64,000 nt of DNA from CAVQHY01 sp963712465 (GCA_963712465.1 CAVQHY010000004.1:908037-972036), one strand, 5' to 3'; shown: positions 1 to 7,805, counted from the first letter of the stretch. Program-made: numbers and translations. The notes: generated by a model from the letters alone, not told the origin.

Positions 1-55
1 GCGGACGCAGCTAGCACGCCGCCTCTCGGCGCCGGGCTAGCGCTCCTAAGGATTA

Positions 56-97
56 AGGGTTTTCCCTATTTCGCCGGGGTCCGCGCAGCACTAGGGT
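56..97 (+). promoter_or_regulatory. palindrome and -10-like box before the first gene
   Basis: Bases 1-104 hold no gene. A perfect palindrome AGGGTTTTCCCT lies at 56-67, and a TAnnnT hexamer TAGGGT lies at 92-97, only seven bases before the GTG at 105. A TTTCGC hexamer 17 bases further up (69-74) is a weak -35. The short distance would give a leaderless transcript, which is common in actinobacteria. The promoter is inferred from spacing only. Confidence 0.35.
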
Positions 98-104
98 CGG
101 CGGC

Positions 105-392
105 GTGGCCGAGTTCCTGGTCGAGTTCTACGTCTCGCGGGACGACGCCGGCGCCGTCGAGCGCGGCGCGGAGCGCACCCGCCTCGCTGCCGAGGAGCTG
201 ACCCGGGAGGGAACGCCGGTCCGCTATCTGCGCTCGATCTTCGTCCCCGAGGACGAAACCTGCTTCTTCCTGTACGAAGCCGGCTCGGCCGCCGCCGTTC
301 GCGAGGCTGCGCGCCGCTCGACGCTGTCGTTCGAGCACGTCGCCGAGACGGCCCCGGACTCGACCCGAGAGGAGACCTTCCCATGCGCGTGA
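105..392 (+). CDS. DUF4242 (SCO4226-like) small protein
   Basis: A 95-residue protein with the DUF4242 pattern: an N-terminal FLVEFYV strand, a helix with AAEELTREGTPVRYLRS, then IFVPEDETCFFLYEA and a final helix ending in RRSTLSFEHV. The family is a small ferredoxin-like fold; the Streptomyces member SCO4226 binds nickel, but a role here is not shown. The GTG start follows a -10-like box by seven bases and no Shine-Dalgarno is visible. The end overlaps the next gene by ten bases, so the two are probably co-transcribed. Confidence 0.8.
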   Translation: MAEFLVEFYVSRDDAGAVERGAERTRLAAEELTREGTPVRYLRSIFVPEDETCFFLYEAGSAAAVREAARRSTLSFEHVAETAPDSTREETFPCA

Positions 393-2302
393 GGAGGCCG
401 TTGACCAGTTCCCTCGTCGTACTCGCCGCGGTGATTCCGGTCGCCGGGCTTCCATCCGCCCCCGATACGAAACCGCCGCGGATCGTCTCGGCGCTGATGC
501 GCGACGCCGACGGTGATTCGCGCGCCGACCGAGTGCTGCTGACGTACTCTGAGCGAGTTCGCCACACCGCCGACCGAGACGGGAAGTATCCGTTCGGAAT
601 CACGGGCTACAAGGTCCGCTCGGTCGGGGTTGCGAGCAGGAGGACGATTGTCCTCACGCTGATCGAGAAGACGAGTGCCGATGACACAGCCCGACCCTCG
701 GTCCGGTATAGGCACACCAACTCGAAGCCGGTGCGTGACCGGGCCGGGAACGAGGCGGCGGCTCAGGTGTTCCGGCGAATGCGAGCGCACGGGCACGTGC
801 AGCCGGGCGAACATCCGCCGACGACTCCTCCTCCTCCGTCCGGCTCGGGAGACGCTGACGGTGACGGGTTCGAAGACGGGAAGGACTGCGCGCCGAACGA
901 CGCCACGATCAACCCGAAGGTGGCAGACGAGCCGGATCTCGCCTTCGTCGACTCGAACTGCGACGGGATCGACGGCACCGAGAAGAACGCGATCTTCGCC
1001 TCGCCGCTCGGCAGCGACGCCAACCCGGGCACAAAGGCCAAGCCGAAGCGCCAGATCCAGGCTGCGGTCGCCGCGGCCGCTGCCGCGGGCAAGGACGTCT
1101 ATGCGGCGGCCGGGATGTACAGCCGCGTCGAAGCGGCCAAGGGCGTCGGGATCTACGGCGGCTACAAGCCGGAGACGTGGACGCGCGCATCCGGCCTAGT
1201 GACCGCGGTCGTGGGCGCGCCGGAAGGCATCTACGCCGCAGGTGCCACCGGCGTCGTGCTCCAACACCTCACCGTTCGCGGAAACAGCGGTTCCGAGCCG
1301 GGCGCGAGCGCATACGGCGCCCGCCTCTTCAACGGCTCCAACCTGACGCTACAGCGCGTCCTCGTCACCAGCGGTGCCGGTAACGCAGGCGCCCGCGGAT
1401 TGGACGGCGCGGCCGGCGTGGCTGGCGGCGACGGCGCCGACGGCACGACAGGACGTTGCGGCGGTTCGTTTATCCGCCGCGGCCAGGGAGGCGAGGGCGG
1501 CGCGAGCGCGATCGGACACATCGGTGGCCGCGGTGGCGACGGGGGTGCCCAGGGTGACAATCCGGGAGACGCAGGCGCGACAGGCGAGATCGAAACGCCT
1601 GGAGGCTCTGGCGGCGACGGCGGCGATCCCGGAAAGCGCGGCGAGGACGGCACGACCGGCGCCGACGGGATCGCGGGCGGGAACAGAGCGGGCGCCACCG
1701 ACTCGACCGCGGGAGCTACGACGACCTGGGCCGGAGAGAACGGTGGACCCGGCGCGAGCGGCACACCGGGCGAAGGCGGCGGCGGAGGTGGCGGAGGTGG
1801 TGGCCAGGGCTGCCTCCTCTGCAACGACGGCTCCGGCAACGGCGGCGGAGGTGGAGGCGGAGGCGGAGGTGGCGGTGAAGGCGGTGCGGGCGGCCGCGCG
1901 GGCGGCGGCTCGTTCGGCCTCTACCTGCACGACTCGACCGTGATCGTCGCAGAATCCAGCTCGATCAACGCCGGCATCGGCGGCTCGGGCGGCGCCGGCG
2001 GCAATGGCGGCCCTGCCGGTGGAGGCGGAGGCCGCGGCCTCGGCGCCGTGCACTGCTCGAACGAGATCGGAAACGGTGGCGACGGCGGCTTCGGCGGCAG
2101 CGGTGGCCAAGGCGGTGCGGGAGGCGGTGGCGCCGGCGGCCCGAGCGTCGGAATCTTCAAAGCAGGCACGTCCACGGCAACCGTGACGGGCTCCGCGGTC
2201 GACAACGGCACCCCGGGCTCGGGCGGTGGGGGCGGCTCGGGCGCCTACGGGACCACGGGTGGCGCCGGAGAATCCGGGATCGCAACGCCGATCTACCCGT
2301 AA
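383..2302 (+). CDS. secreted glycine-rich protein with MopE-like motif and beta-helix region
   Basis: A 639-residue exported protein. A signal peptide (about residues 1-25, MRVRRPLTSSLVVLAAV) is followed by an Ig-like domain with VLLTYSERVRH and a C-terminal NSKPVRDRAGN motif (about 30-130), a Pro-rich linker, and a DADGDGFEDGKDCAPND segment typical of the MopE/thrombospondin-like calcium-binding motif (about 153-190). Next comes a DUF1565-like start of a parallel beta-helix (SPLGSDANPGTKAKPKRQIQAAV). Residues about 330-630 are GG- and GD-rich, resembling PGRS or collagen-like surface regions. GAGAGGAG precedes the ATG at good distance. The Gly-rich part gives long shadow ORFs in other frames. 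Its function is unknown; it is probably a surface or matrix protein. Confidence 0.8.
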   Translation: MRVRRPLTSSLVVLAAVIPVAGLPSAPDTKPPRIVSALMRDADGDSRADRVLLTYSERVRHTADRDGKYPFGITGYKVRSVGVASRRTIVLTLIEKTSADDTARPSVRYRHTNSKPVRDRAGNEAAAQVFRRMRAHGHVQPGEHPPTTPPPPSGSGDADGDGFEDGKDCAPNDATINPKVADEPDLAFVDSNCDGIDGTEKNAIFASPLGSDANPGTKAKPKRQIQAAVAAAAAAGKDVYAAAGMYSRVEAAKGVGIYGGYKPETWTRASGLVTAVVGAPEGIYAAGATGVVLQHLTVRGNSGSEPGASAYGARLFNGSNLTLQRVLVTSGAGNAGARGLDGAAGVAGGDGADGTTGRCGGSFIRRGQGGEGGASAIGHIGGRGGDGGAQGDNPGDAGATGEIETPGGSGGDGGDPGKRGEDGTTGADGIAGGNRAGATDSTAGATTTWAGENGGPGASGTPGEGGGGGGGGGGQGCLLCNDGSGNGGGGGGGGGGGGEGGAGGRAGGGSFGLYLHDSTVIVAESSSINAGIGGSGGAGGNGGPAGGGGGRGLGAVHCSNEIGNGGDGGFGGSGGQGGAGGGGAGGPSVGIFKAGTSTATVTGSAVDNGTPGSGGGGGSGAYGTTGGAGESGIATPIYP

Positions 2303-2312
2303 CGCCAGCCGG

Positions 2313-2566
2313 GCGGAGGAGATCGACGACCTGCCGTTCTTCGCGCCGGCGACGCCGCGCGTCAAGGCGGCGCTGCGGGACATCGGCAAGCCCGGCGGAG
2401 TCCTCGACGCGAACGAGGCCCTCACCAGGGGCCGGTGCTTCTGATCACCGATCTCAGCCTGTCCGAGAACAACCCAAACAACGCGGCCCAGACGGCGGGA
2501 ACGACGTTCGTTGGGCAGTTCTTCGACCACGACATGACCTTCGACGTTGGGTCGAGGCTCGCCCGG
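2313..2566 (+). pseudogene. frameshifted N-terminal remnant of an animal-type heme peroxidase
   Basis: Two frames join into one family signature. Bases 2313-2430 read EIDDLPFFAPATPRVKAAL and DIGKPGGVLDANEALT. After a frameshift near 2430, bases 2430-2566 read GPVLLITDLSLSENNPNN then AGTTFVGQFFDHDMTFD and SRLA. The second part is the very conserved segment of actinobacterial An_peroxidase proteins containing the distal His (FDHDMTFD). The rest of the catalytic domain is absent: translation diverges after SRLA and a terminator follows at 2590. This is a decayed fragment with no expected activity. Confidence 0.8.
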
Positions 2567-2589
2567 TCGGTCGTCGACCATTGCGCCGC

Positions 2590-2619
2590 ACAGAGGGCCG
2601 GCTCGGGCCGGCCCTCTGT
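2590..2619. terminator. perfect 13-bp hairpin downstream of groL
   Basis: ACAGAGGGCCGGC (2590-2602), loop TCGG, then its exact complement (2607-2619). It lies 38 bases beyond the groL stop on the minus strand and just after the peroxidase remnant on the plus strand, so it can serve both directions. No T-run follows on either side. Confidence 0.75.
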
Positions 2620-2656
2620 CTGAACTGAACTGCTCGGCGGTCTGTGGGTTGCTTGG

Positions 2657-4294
2657 TTACATCATGTCGCCCATGCCGCCCATGCCGCCCATGCCGGGCA
2701 TGCCGGCACCTGCGAGCTGCCTCTCGGGGGCCTCGGCGACGATCGCCTCGGTCATGAGGATGTTCTTGGCGATCGACGCAGCGTTTTGCAGCGCCGAGCG
2801 GGTGACCATCGTCGGGTCGATAATGCCCGCCTTGACCAGGTCTTCAACCTCGTTCGTGTCGACGTTCAGGCCCTGGCCCTTGGGGGCGGAGCGGACCTTG
2901 TTCACGACGACCGAGCCCTCGAGCCCGGCGTTGGAGGCGAGCTGGCGGACGGGCTCTTCGAGCGCGCGGATGATGATCGCCGCGCCGGTGCGTTCGTCGC
3001 CCTCGTAGGAGTCGAGCTTGACCGCCTTCGAAGCGGCCAAAAGCGCGACGCCGCCGCCGGGGACGATGCCCTCCTCGAGAGCGGCCCGGGTGGCCTGGAG
3101 CGCGTCCTCGACGCGGTGTTTCTTCTCTTTCATCTCCGTCTCGGTGGCCGCGCCGACCTTGACGACGGCGACACCGCCCGACAGCTTCGCGAGCCGCTCC
3201 TGGAGCTTCTCCCGGTCGAAGTCGGAATCGGTGTTCTCGACCTCCGCCTTGATCTGCTTGATCCGGGCCTTGATCTCGTCGCCCGAGCCTGCCCCGTCGA
3301 TGATCGTCGTCGAGTCCTTGTTCACGACGACCTTGCGGGCACGGCCAAGCTGCGACAGCTTCGTCGACTCGAGCTTCAGCCCCATCTCCTCGGTGATCAC
3401 CTCGCCGCCGGCGAGGATCGCGATGTCCTCGAGCATCCGCTTGCGCCGATCACCAAACCCCGGCGCCTTGACCGCAACGGCAGTGAACGTGCCGCGAAGC
3501 TTGTTCACGACGATCGTCGCGAGCGACTCGCCCTCGACGTCCTCGGCCACGATCAGCAGCGGCCTACCCGCCTGGATCACCTGCTCGAGCACCGGCAGGA
3601 TGTCCTTGACCGCGCCGATCTTCGAGTTCGCGATCAGGATGTACGGGTCGTCGAGCACCGCCTCCATCCGCTCGGCGTCCGTGATCATGTACGGAGACAG
3701 ATAACCCTTGTCGAACTGCATCCCCTCGGTGAACTCGAGCTCGAGCCCGAACGTCTGGCCCTCCTCGACGTTAACGACGCCGTCCTTACCGACCTTCTCG
3801 ATCGCGTCAGCGATCACGTCGCCGATCTCACGCTCACGCGCCGAGATCGTCGCGACCCGGGCGATGTCCTCCTTGCCCGAAACCTCCTTCGACTGCTTCT
3901 TCAAATCCTCCACGATCGCCTCGACAGCCCTCTCGATACCACGCTTCAGGCCCATCGGGTTCGCGCCCGCCGCGACGTTCTTCAAACCCTCACGAACGAT
4001 CGCCTGAGCGAGAACCGTCGCGGTCGTAGTGCCATCACCAGCGACGTCGTTCGTCGCCGTCGCGACCTCACGCACCAGCTGCGCACCCTGGTTTTCGAAC
4101 ACGTCCTCGACCTCGATCTCACGAGCGATCGTGACACCGTCATTCGTGATCGTGGGCGCACCGAACTTCTTATCAAGAACGACATAACGCCCCTTCGGGC
4201 CAAGAGTCACCTTGACCGCATCGGCGAGGATATTCACGCCACGCTCAAGCGAGCGCCGCGCGTCCTCGTTGAACTTGAGCTCTTTGTGTGCCAT
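2657..4294 (-). CDS. groL: chaperonin GroEL (60 kDa)
   Basis: A full-length 545-residue Hsp60. It begins MAHKELKFNEDARRSLERGV, contains the ATP-site segment VAGDGTTTATVLAQAIV with the catalytic Asp, the apical-domain EGMQFDKGYLSPYMIT segment, and ends in the flexible GMGGMGGMGDMM tail. It folds cytosolic proteins in a double ring with GroES. It lies 28 bases downstream of groES on the same strand as the second gene of a groES-groL operon. Many actinobacteria carry two groL copies; whether this is the essential one cannot be told from the window. Confidence 0.98.
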   Translation of the reverse strand: MAHKELKFNEDARRSLERGVNILADAVKVTLGPKGRYVVLDKKFGAPTITNDGVTIAREIEVEDVFENQGAQLVREVATATNDVAGDGTTTATVLAQAIVREGLKNVAAGANPMGLKRGIERAVEAIVEDLKKQSKEVSGKEDIARVATISAREREIGDVIADAIEKVGKDGVVNVEEGQTFGLELEFTEGMQFDKGYLSPYMITDAERMEAVLDDPYILIANSKIGAVKDILPVLEQVIQAGRPLLIVAEDVEGESLATIVVNKLRGTFTAVAVKAPGFGDRRKRMLEDIAILAGGEVITEEMGLKLESTKLSQLGRARKVVVNKDSTTIIDGAGSGDEIKARIKQIKAEVENTDSDFDREKLQERLAKLSGGVAVVKVGAATETEMKEKKHRVEDALQATRAALEEGIVPGGGVALLAASKAVKLDSYEGDERTGAAIIIRALEEPVRQLASNAGLEGSVVVNKVRSAPKGQGLNVDTNEVEDLVKAGIIDPTMVTRSALQNAASIAKNILMTEAIVAEAPERQLAGAGMPGMGGMGGMGDMM

Positions 4295-4322
4295 ATCTCC
4301 TGCTTTCCTCTTGGGCTTCCGA

Positions 4323-4664
4323 CTAGGCGGCGGCGCCGGCGAGCTCCCGCTTGCCCTTGCCCTTCACGCTCTTGGTGGACACGACCTTTGCGAGTACATC
4401 GGACTCGCGCAAGATCAAGACCTCGTCGGCGCCGAGCTTGATCTCGGTGCCGCCGTACTTCGAGAAGACGATCTCGTCGCCGGCCTCGAGCTCCATCTTG
4501 GTGTACTGACCGTCCTCGCCACGGGGGCCGGGGCCGACGGCGAAGACGCGGCCGCGCTGCGGCTTCTCCTTCGCCGTGTCCGGCAGGACGATACCGCTCG
4601 CTGTCTGCTCCTCCTCCTCGAGCACCTCGACGATCAGGCGGTCACTCAGCGGCTGGAGTTCCAT
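4323..4664 (-). CDS. groES: co-chaperonin GroES (10 kDa)
   Basis: A 113-residue Hsp10. LQPLSDRLIVEVLEEEEQTASGIVLPDTAKEKPQ is divided by the mobile loop (TASGIVLP), followed by GPRGEDGQYTKMELEAGDEI and FSKYGGTEIKLGADEVLIL. It caps the GroEL ring. It is longer than the usual 95-100 residues because of a basic C-terminal tail (SVKGKGKRELAGAAA). AGGGAGG sits about nine bases before the ATG. groL follows directly. Confidence 0.97.
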   Translation of the reverse strand: MELQPLSDRLIVEVLEEEEQTASGIVLPDTAKEKPQRGRVFAVGPGPRGEDGQYTKMELEAGDEIVFSKYGGTEIKLGADEVLILRESDVLAKVVSTKSVKGKGKRELAGAAA

Positions 4665-4681
4665 GAAAAGCGCCTCCCTTT

Positions 4682-4697
4682 AACACGTTGACGTGTT
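4682..4697 (-). promoter_or_regulatory. inverted repeat in the groES upstream region
   Basis: AACACG-TTGA-CGTGTT, a 6-bp inverted repeat 17 bases upstream of the groES ATG. It is neither a CIRCE element (TTAGCACTC-N9-GAGTGCTAA) nor a HAIR/HspR site, and neither of those is seen in the 84-bp gap. It may be an operator of another heat-shock control, or chance. Confidence 0.3.
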
Positions 4698-4748
4698 GTT
4701 GACTCTGAGACTCGACCTGTGTGGCGCTGCGCCCGAAATTGCGCTCGG

Positions 4749-5192
4749 TCAAAGCGACTTGATGATCTCGGCGACTTCCGAGGACATGCAGTAGGACTGC
4801 TGCCCCTCTTCGTGGATCCACCTGGTCTCGAACGGCCAGGTGCCCATCTGGTATCGGTTAGAGACCCGACGCCGATACGCCCCCAGCGCGCCAGCGATGG
4901 TCTTCGTGCCCCGCGCCGCCGCCAGCGCCTGCGCGATGTCCGAAGTGGACAGCCACGCGCCCTCGTGGTCCGCGAGTAGCTTCTCGAAACGCTTGATCGT
5001 GTCCGGCGACTCCACAAACTGCCTGCGGATCAGCTCGGGCGTCCACTCCTTCCTGTTCCCGTCGCCATTCAGACCTAAAGGGGCCGGCGAGCTGCCTTCG
5101 TCGCTCTCGAGAGAGGCGATGAACCCGTACACCCTCGTCAGGTGTCGCTTCGGGACGGGGATGGAGACGAGGTCGCTGTCGATCTCGATCAT
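4749..5192 (-). CDS. conserved hypothetical protein, probable winged-helix
   Basis: A 147-residue cytoplasmic protein, MIEIDSDLVSIPVPKRHLTRVYGF at the N-terminus. It has a middle part EWTPELIRRQFVESPDTIKRF and a segment WLSTSDIAQAL followed by TIAGALGAYRRRVSNRY that looks like a helix-turn-helix or winged helix, and ends in EVAEIIKSL. Similar proteins of unknown function seem widespread in actinobacteria. GAGGTG precedes the ATG. It is separated from groES by 84 bases and probably has its own promoter in the AT-rich stretch upstream. DNA binding is a guess from the fold. Confidence 0.7.
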   Translation of the reverse strand: MIEIDSDLVSIPVPKRHLTRVYGFIASLESDEGSSPAPLGLNGDGNRKEWTPELIRRQFVESPDTIKRFEKLLADHEGAWLSTSDIAQALAAARGTKTIAGALGAYRRRVSNRYQMGTWPFETRWIHEEGQQSYCMSSEVAEIIKSL

Positions 5193-5350
5193 GACACCTC
5201 TTTTCGGCCGTTTTGCTGTCCCAGTCGATACGTAAGCATATCATAAGCATTGTTACCTGCTGCTAACCAGTAGTAAAAGTCCAGAAACGTGTGGTTAGAT
5301 GCCGCAATGGTGCTCTTGGACACTGGTTCGGCGCGGCCCCGAGGGACGCG
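5193..5350. promoter_or_regulatory. AT-rich intergenic patch with TAAGCA direct repeats
   Basis: This is the most AT-rich stretch noticed in the window. TAAGCA occurs twice in direct orientation at 5233-5238 and 5244-5249, one helical turn (11 bases) apart, overlapping a TATGAT -10-like hexamer on the minus strand. That layout fits the promoter and an operator of the 147-residue gene that starts at 5192. No protein is evident between 5193 and 5350. Confidence 0.4.
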
Positions 5351-5695
5351 TCAGCGTTCTGTGGCGAGAAGATCGCGGAGGTGCATCAAGCCCAGTGCTG
5401 CCCTGAGGCGAGCCGAATCTGCCGCCAGCATCATGTTCATGGCCCAAGCAACAGCCGCGCGCTGCCCGCCCTCAAGCCTGATGGGCAGCGCATCCTCGCC
5501 ACGGTCGAGGCGCCGGAGACACTCATCGACGGTGACGCCCACCGAGTGGCGCGGCGTCCCGAAGGTGCTGTCCCTGAGTAGCTCATCGCGCAGCCACGCC
5601 GCATCATCCGAACGCACCAACGCCCTCGCACCGCTCCCGAAGGTGAACACGACCGCCGACAAGCTCACGGCAGCGACGATATCCCGCGGCACCAC
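5351..5695 (-). CDS. hypothetical protein
   Basis: A 114-residue protein that I do not recognise. Its composition is protein-like (DDAAWLRDELLRDSTFGTPRH, GQRAAVAWAMNMML), whereas the plus-strand reading over it is Arg/Ser-rich and looks like a shadow. The start is a GTG-GTG pair. It shares strand and neighbourhood with the small coiled-coil gene at 5759-5962. Its N-terminus could be a weak membrane segment (DIVAAVSLSAVVFTFG). Confidence 0.45.
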   Translation of the reverse strand: MVPRDIVAAVSLSAVVFTFGSGARALVRSDDAAWLRDELLRDSTFGTPRHSVGVTVDECLRRLDRGEDALPIRLEGGQRAAVAWAMNMMLAADSARLRAALGLMHLRDLLATER

Positions 5696-5758
5696 CTGTT
5701 GGGGTTTGGTGAAACGATCGCTGTTTGCGGTCCCGGAGCGAGCCCTCCTGAGCGGGGA

Positions 5759-5962
5759 TCAGATTGATTCTCTGAGCGCGTTCGCGGCCGCTTGCAAACG
5801 GGAACTGACCTCGGTGAGTTCGGCCGCCGCTAGGTCAATGCGCTCTTGCTGGGTGTCGGCGCGCTCGCGAATCGCCCTGAGCTGGTTCGCCATGTCCTCA
5901 ACAAGCCGAGTAAGGTCGGCCAGCTGGCCAGCGACCATTGCTACGTCTTCTTGGGGTGTCAT
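5759..5962 (-). CDS. small predicted coiled-coil protein
   Basis: 67 residues, almost wholly helical with heptad-like spacing: MVAGQLADLTRLVEDMANQL then RAIRERADTQQERIDLAAAEL and LQAAANALRES. No family is recognised. It lies 63 bases upstream of the 114-residue gene in the same direction, so the two may be co-transcribed. Confidence 0.45.
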   Translation of the reverse strand: MTPQEDVAMVAGQLADLTRLVEDMANQLRAIRERADTQQERIDLAAAELTEVSSRLQAAANALRESI

Positions 5963-6476
5963 CGCCGACCGCCCCGATTCTATGCCTCCCGGGTCAGGCC
6001 GTGCCCTGCCCGCCAGTTCTTCTCACGCCGCGAGCGCGACGGCCTGAGCCCTGGTGGAGTCGGGCTAGCCTGAGAAGGAGTAGACTGGCGGGACTGGCCC
6101 TGCTGGCCAGAACCCCGGCCGAAAGCCCAAAGGCCACCGACGCGCGTAGCGCGCGAGGCGAGGAGCCTAGGCGAACAGAGTTCGACTTGCAGGGCCAGCA
6201 GTGTGGTCCGTGCGACTGGCAACACGATCGGCGAACGCGGCGCGGGGATGGAGTCGCTCGCATGCACAGCTTCATCGCGAGGAGCCGCAGGTGGTTGGGG
6301 CTCGGAAAGAAGTCGTAGCCGCGCGGGAGCAGGAGGCGAGGCGTGCCGTCGCGGCTAACACCGGGGTGACACGAAACGGAAGCCGACGGAACCCCGATGA
6401 AGCTGAAGTGCTTGAAATCGCCGCATTCAGCAGCCATCGGTAGCCACGGAAGCCCCGGTACCTTTTCGACAAGCTG
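5963..6476. other. gene-poor stretch
   Basis: About 500 bases in which I see no convincing gene. Open frames on both strands are Arg/Pro/Ser-rich and lack any family signature. The stretch separates two unrecognised genes from a tRNA-like fragment and a truncated GNAT gene, so it may be the scar of a past insertion or deletion. Confidence 0.4.
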
Positions 6477-6508
6477 GGGGATCACTGGTTCGAGCCCAGT
6501 ATCGTCCA
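6477..6508 (+). other. tRNA-like 3' half (T-arm plus acceptor strand)
   Basis: ACTGG-TTCGAGC-CCAGT (6484-6500) forms a perfect T-stem and canonical T-loop. It is followed by a seven-base ATCGTCC acceptor strand and a discriminator A at 6508. The antisense translation reads RYWARTSDP, a peptide familiar from spurious ORFs opposite tRNA genes. No matching 5' acceptor strand (GGACGAT) or D-arm is found upstream, and the anticodon arm cannot be folded. It is therefore a partial tRNA, as expected at an attachment site or a deletion scar. Confidence 0.5.
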
Positions 6509-6512
6509 TGTG

Positions 6513-6540
6513 AAAGGCCTGCATATGCGGGCTTTATTCT
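6513..6540 (+). terminator. intrinsic terminator behind the tRNA-like fragment
   Basis: AAAGGCCTGC-ATAT-GCGGGCTTT forms a nine-pair stem with one bulged G and one G-T pair, followed by TTTATTCT. This is the only T-rich intrinsic terminator I see in the window and would end the transcript of the tRNA-like element five bases upstream. Confidence 0.6.
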
Positions 6541-6560
6541 GTTCTGGGTTACGTCGGCTG

Positions 6561-6851
6561 ATGGCGGGCGAGTTGGTCGAGTGGATTCCCGCTGAGCCGC
6601 TGTGGATTCTGGCCATCGTCGGCGTTGAGCCGAAGGCTCAGGGTGGTGGAATCGGGTCAGCACTGATCGAGTTTGGGCTCGAGCGGGCGCGTGCCGATCA
6701 GGCCGGGGTGTTCCTGGAGACGGTAATCGCGCGCAACGTGCCCTACTACGAGCGGTTCGGGTTCCGCGTCGTCGAGGCTGCCGATGCGCCCGACGGCGGC
6801 CCGGAGTCCCCTCGCGGGTCGAGTCTAGCGGCGTATCAGCCGAGAACCTAG
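6561..6851 (+). pseudogene. N-terminally truncated GNAT acetyltransferase
   Basis: The reading frame encodes the back half of a GNAT domain: LWILAIVGVEPKAQGGGIGS (acetyl-CoA pyrophosphate loop, Q-x-x-G-x-G/A pattern), LIEFGLERARADQAGVFLET and NVPYYERFGFRVVE. Family members have about 100 further residues before this point, including the first strands of the fold. Here those are replaced by the tRNA-like fragment and its terminator. The gene has probably lost its front end and its function. Confidence 0.6.
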
Positions 6852-6860
6852 ACTTGCCGC

Positions 6861-7805
6861 GTGGTCGAGCGAGTTCTCCTCGCCTCGCCGCGCGGATGGT
6901 GTGCGGGGGTCGAACGTGCCGTCGCCACCGTGGAGCAAGCGTTAGGGCTTTGGGGTGCTCCGCTCTATGTGCGGAAGCAGATCGTTCACAACGGCCATGT
7001 CGTCCGGCGACTCGAGCGACTCGGAGCCGTCTTCGTCGAGAGCGAGGAGGAGGTGCCCGAAGGCGCAACGCTCATCTTCTCCGCCCACGGTGTCGCTCCC
7101 GCAGTCGTCGAAAACGCGCGCCGCCGCGGGCTGCGGATCGTCGACGCGACCTGCCCGCTCGTGACCAAGGTTCACGCGGAGGCTCGCCACTATGCGGCGA
7201 AGGGGTACACCGTGATCGTCATCGGTCACGGTGGCCACGAAGAGGTCGAGGGAACCATCGGTGAGGCGCCGGACTCGTGCCTGCTGATCGAGTCCGTCGC
7301 CGATGCGGAGGCGCTCGAGCTCGCCCGGCCCGAGTTGCTCGCCTACGTAACGCAAACCACGCTTTCCGTCGACGAGACGGGAGACATCGTCGCCGTTCTC
7401 CGGCGCCGTTTTCCTCAGATCGTCGGGCCGCGAAAGGAGGACATCTGCTACGCGACCACGAACCGGCAGCGGGCCGTTAAGGCGATGCTCGGCGCGATCG
7501 ACATCCTGCTGGTTGTGGGTTCGCGAAACAGCTCGAACTCGAACCGGCTCGCGGAGGTAGCGCGGGCCGGGTGCGTGCCTGCCTATCTGATCGACGACGA
7601 GAGCTGGATCGTGGAGTCGTGGCTTGTAGGCGTCTCGACAGTCGGCCTGACGTCGGGAGCTTCTACTCCCGAGTCTCTCGTCGGCCGCGTCTGCGCGTGG
7701 TTTCGCGAACGTGGCGTGCGCGACATTGCCTTCCACAGCGCGGTTGACGAGATGGTTGATTTCAAGCTTCCCGCCGCCCTTCGCGGGGAAGTCGGGACCG
7801 GGTGA
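6861..7805 (+). CDS. ispH: 4-hydroxy-3-methylbut-2-enyl diphosphate reductase (IspH/LytB)
   Basis: A 314-residue iron-sulfur enzyme making IPP and DMAPP in the last step of the MEP pathway. The three [4Fe-4S] cysteines are Cys14 (RGWCAGVERA), Cys98 (DATCPLVTKVH) and Cys196 (DICYATTNRQ). Catalytic Glu127 lies in GHGGHEEVEG, and the substrate residues His43, His76 and the TQTTLS segment are intact. The GTG start follows TAGACT (6849-6854) by six bases with no Shine-Dalgarno, so the message may be leaderless. It overlaps the prenyl synthase by four bases and heads the array to about 14,937. Confidence 0.96.
   Translation: MVERVLLASPRGWCAGVERAVATVEQALGLWGAPLYVRKQIVHNGHVVRRLERLGAVFVESEEEVPEGATLIFSAHGVAPAVVENARRRGLRIVDATCPLVTKVHAEARHYAAKGYTVIVIGHGGHEEVEGTIGEAPDSCLLIESVADAEALELARPELLAYVTQTTLSVDETGDIVAVLRRRFPQIVGPRKEDICYATTNRQRAVKAMLGAIDILLVVGSRNSSNSNRLAEVARAGCVPAYLIDDESWIVESWLVGVSTVGLTSGASTPESLVGRVCAWFRERGVRDIAFHSAVDEMVDFKLPAALRGEVGTG

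Noticed and set aside
1349..2581. Minus-strand 410-codon frame opposite the Gly-rich gene
   Set aside because: Ala/Arg-rich complement of GGC/GGN codons; the plus strand has a signal peptide and known motifs.
2786..4441. Long plus-strand open frame opposite groL
   Set aside because: It is the antisense shadow of a highly conserved gene in GC-rich DNA, and its product is Arg/Asp/Leu-rich without a family.
4200..4760. CIRCE or HAIR heat-shock element near groES-groL
   Set aside because: Neither consensus is present; only a short AACACG/CGTGTT repeat is seen.
5938..6318. 126-codon plus-strand frame in the gene-poor stretch
   Set aside because: Arg/Pro/Ser-rich, no Shine-Dalgarno, no recognised motif.
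6427..7068. Minus-strand frame containing RYWARTSDP
   Set aside because: That peptide is the well-known antisense reading of a tRNA T-arm, and the frame then runs opposite ispH.
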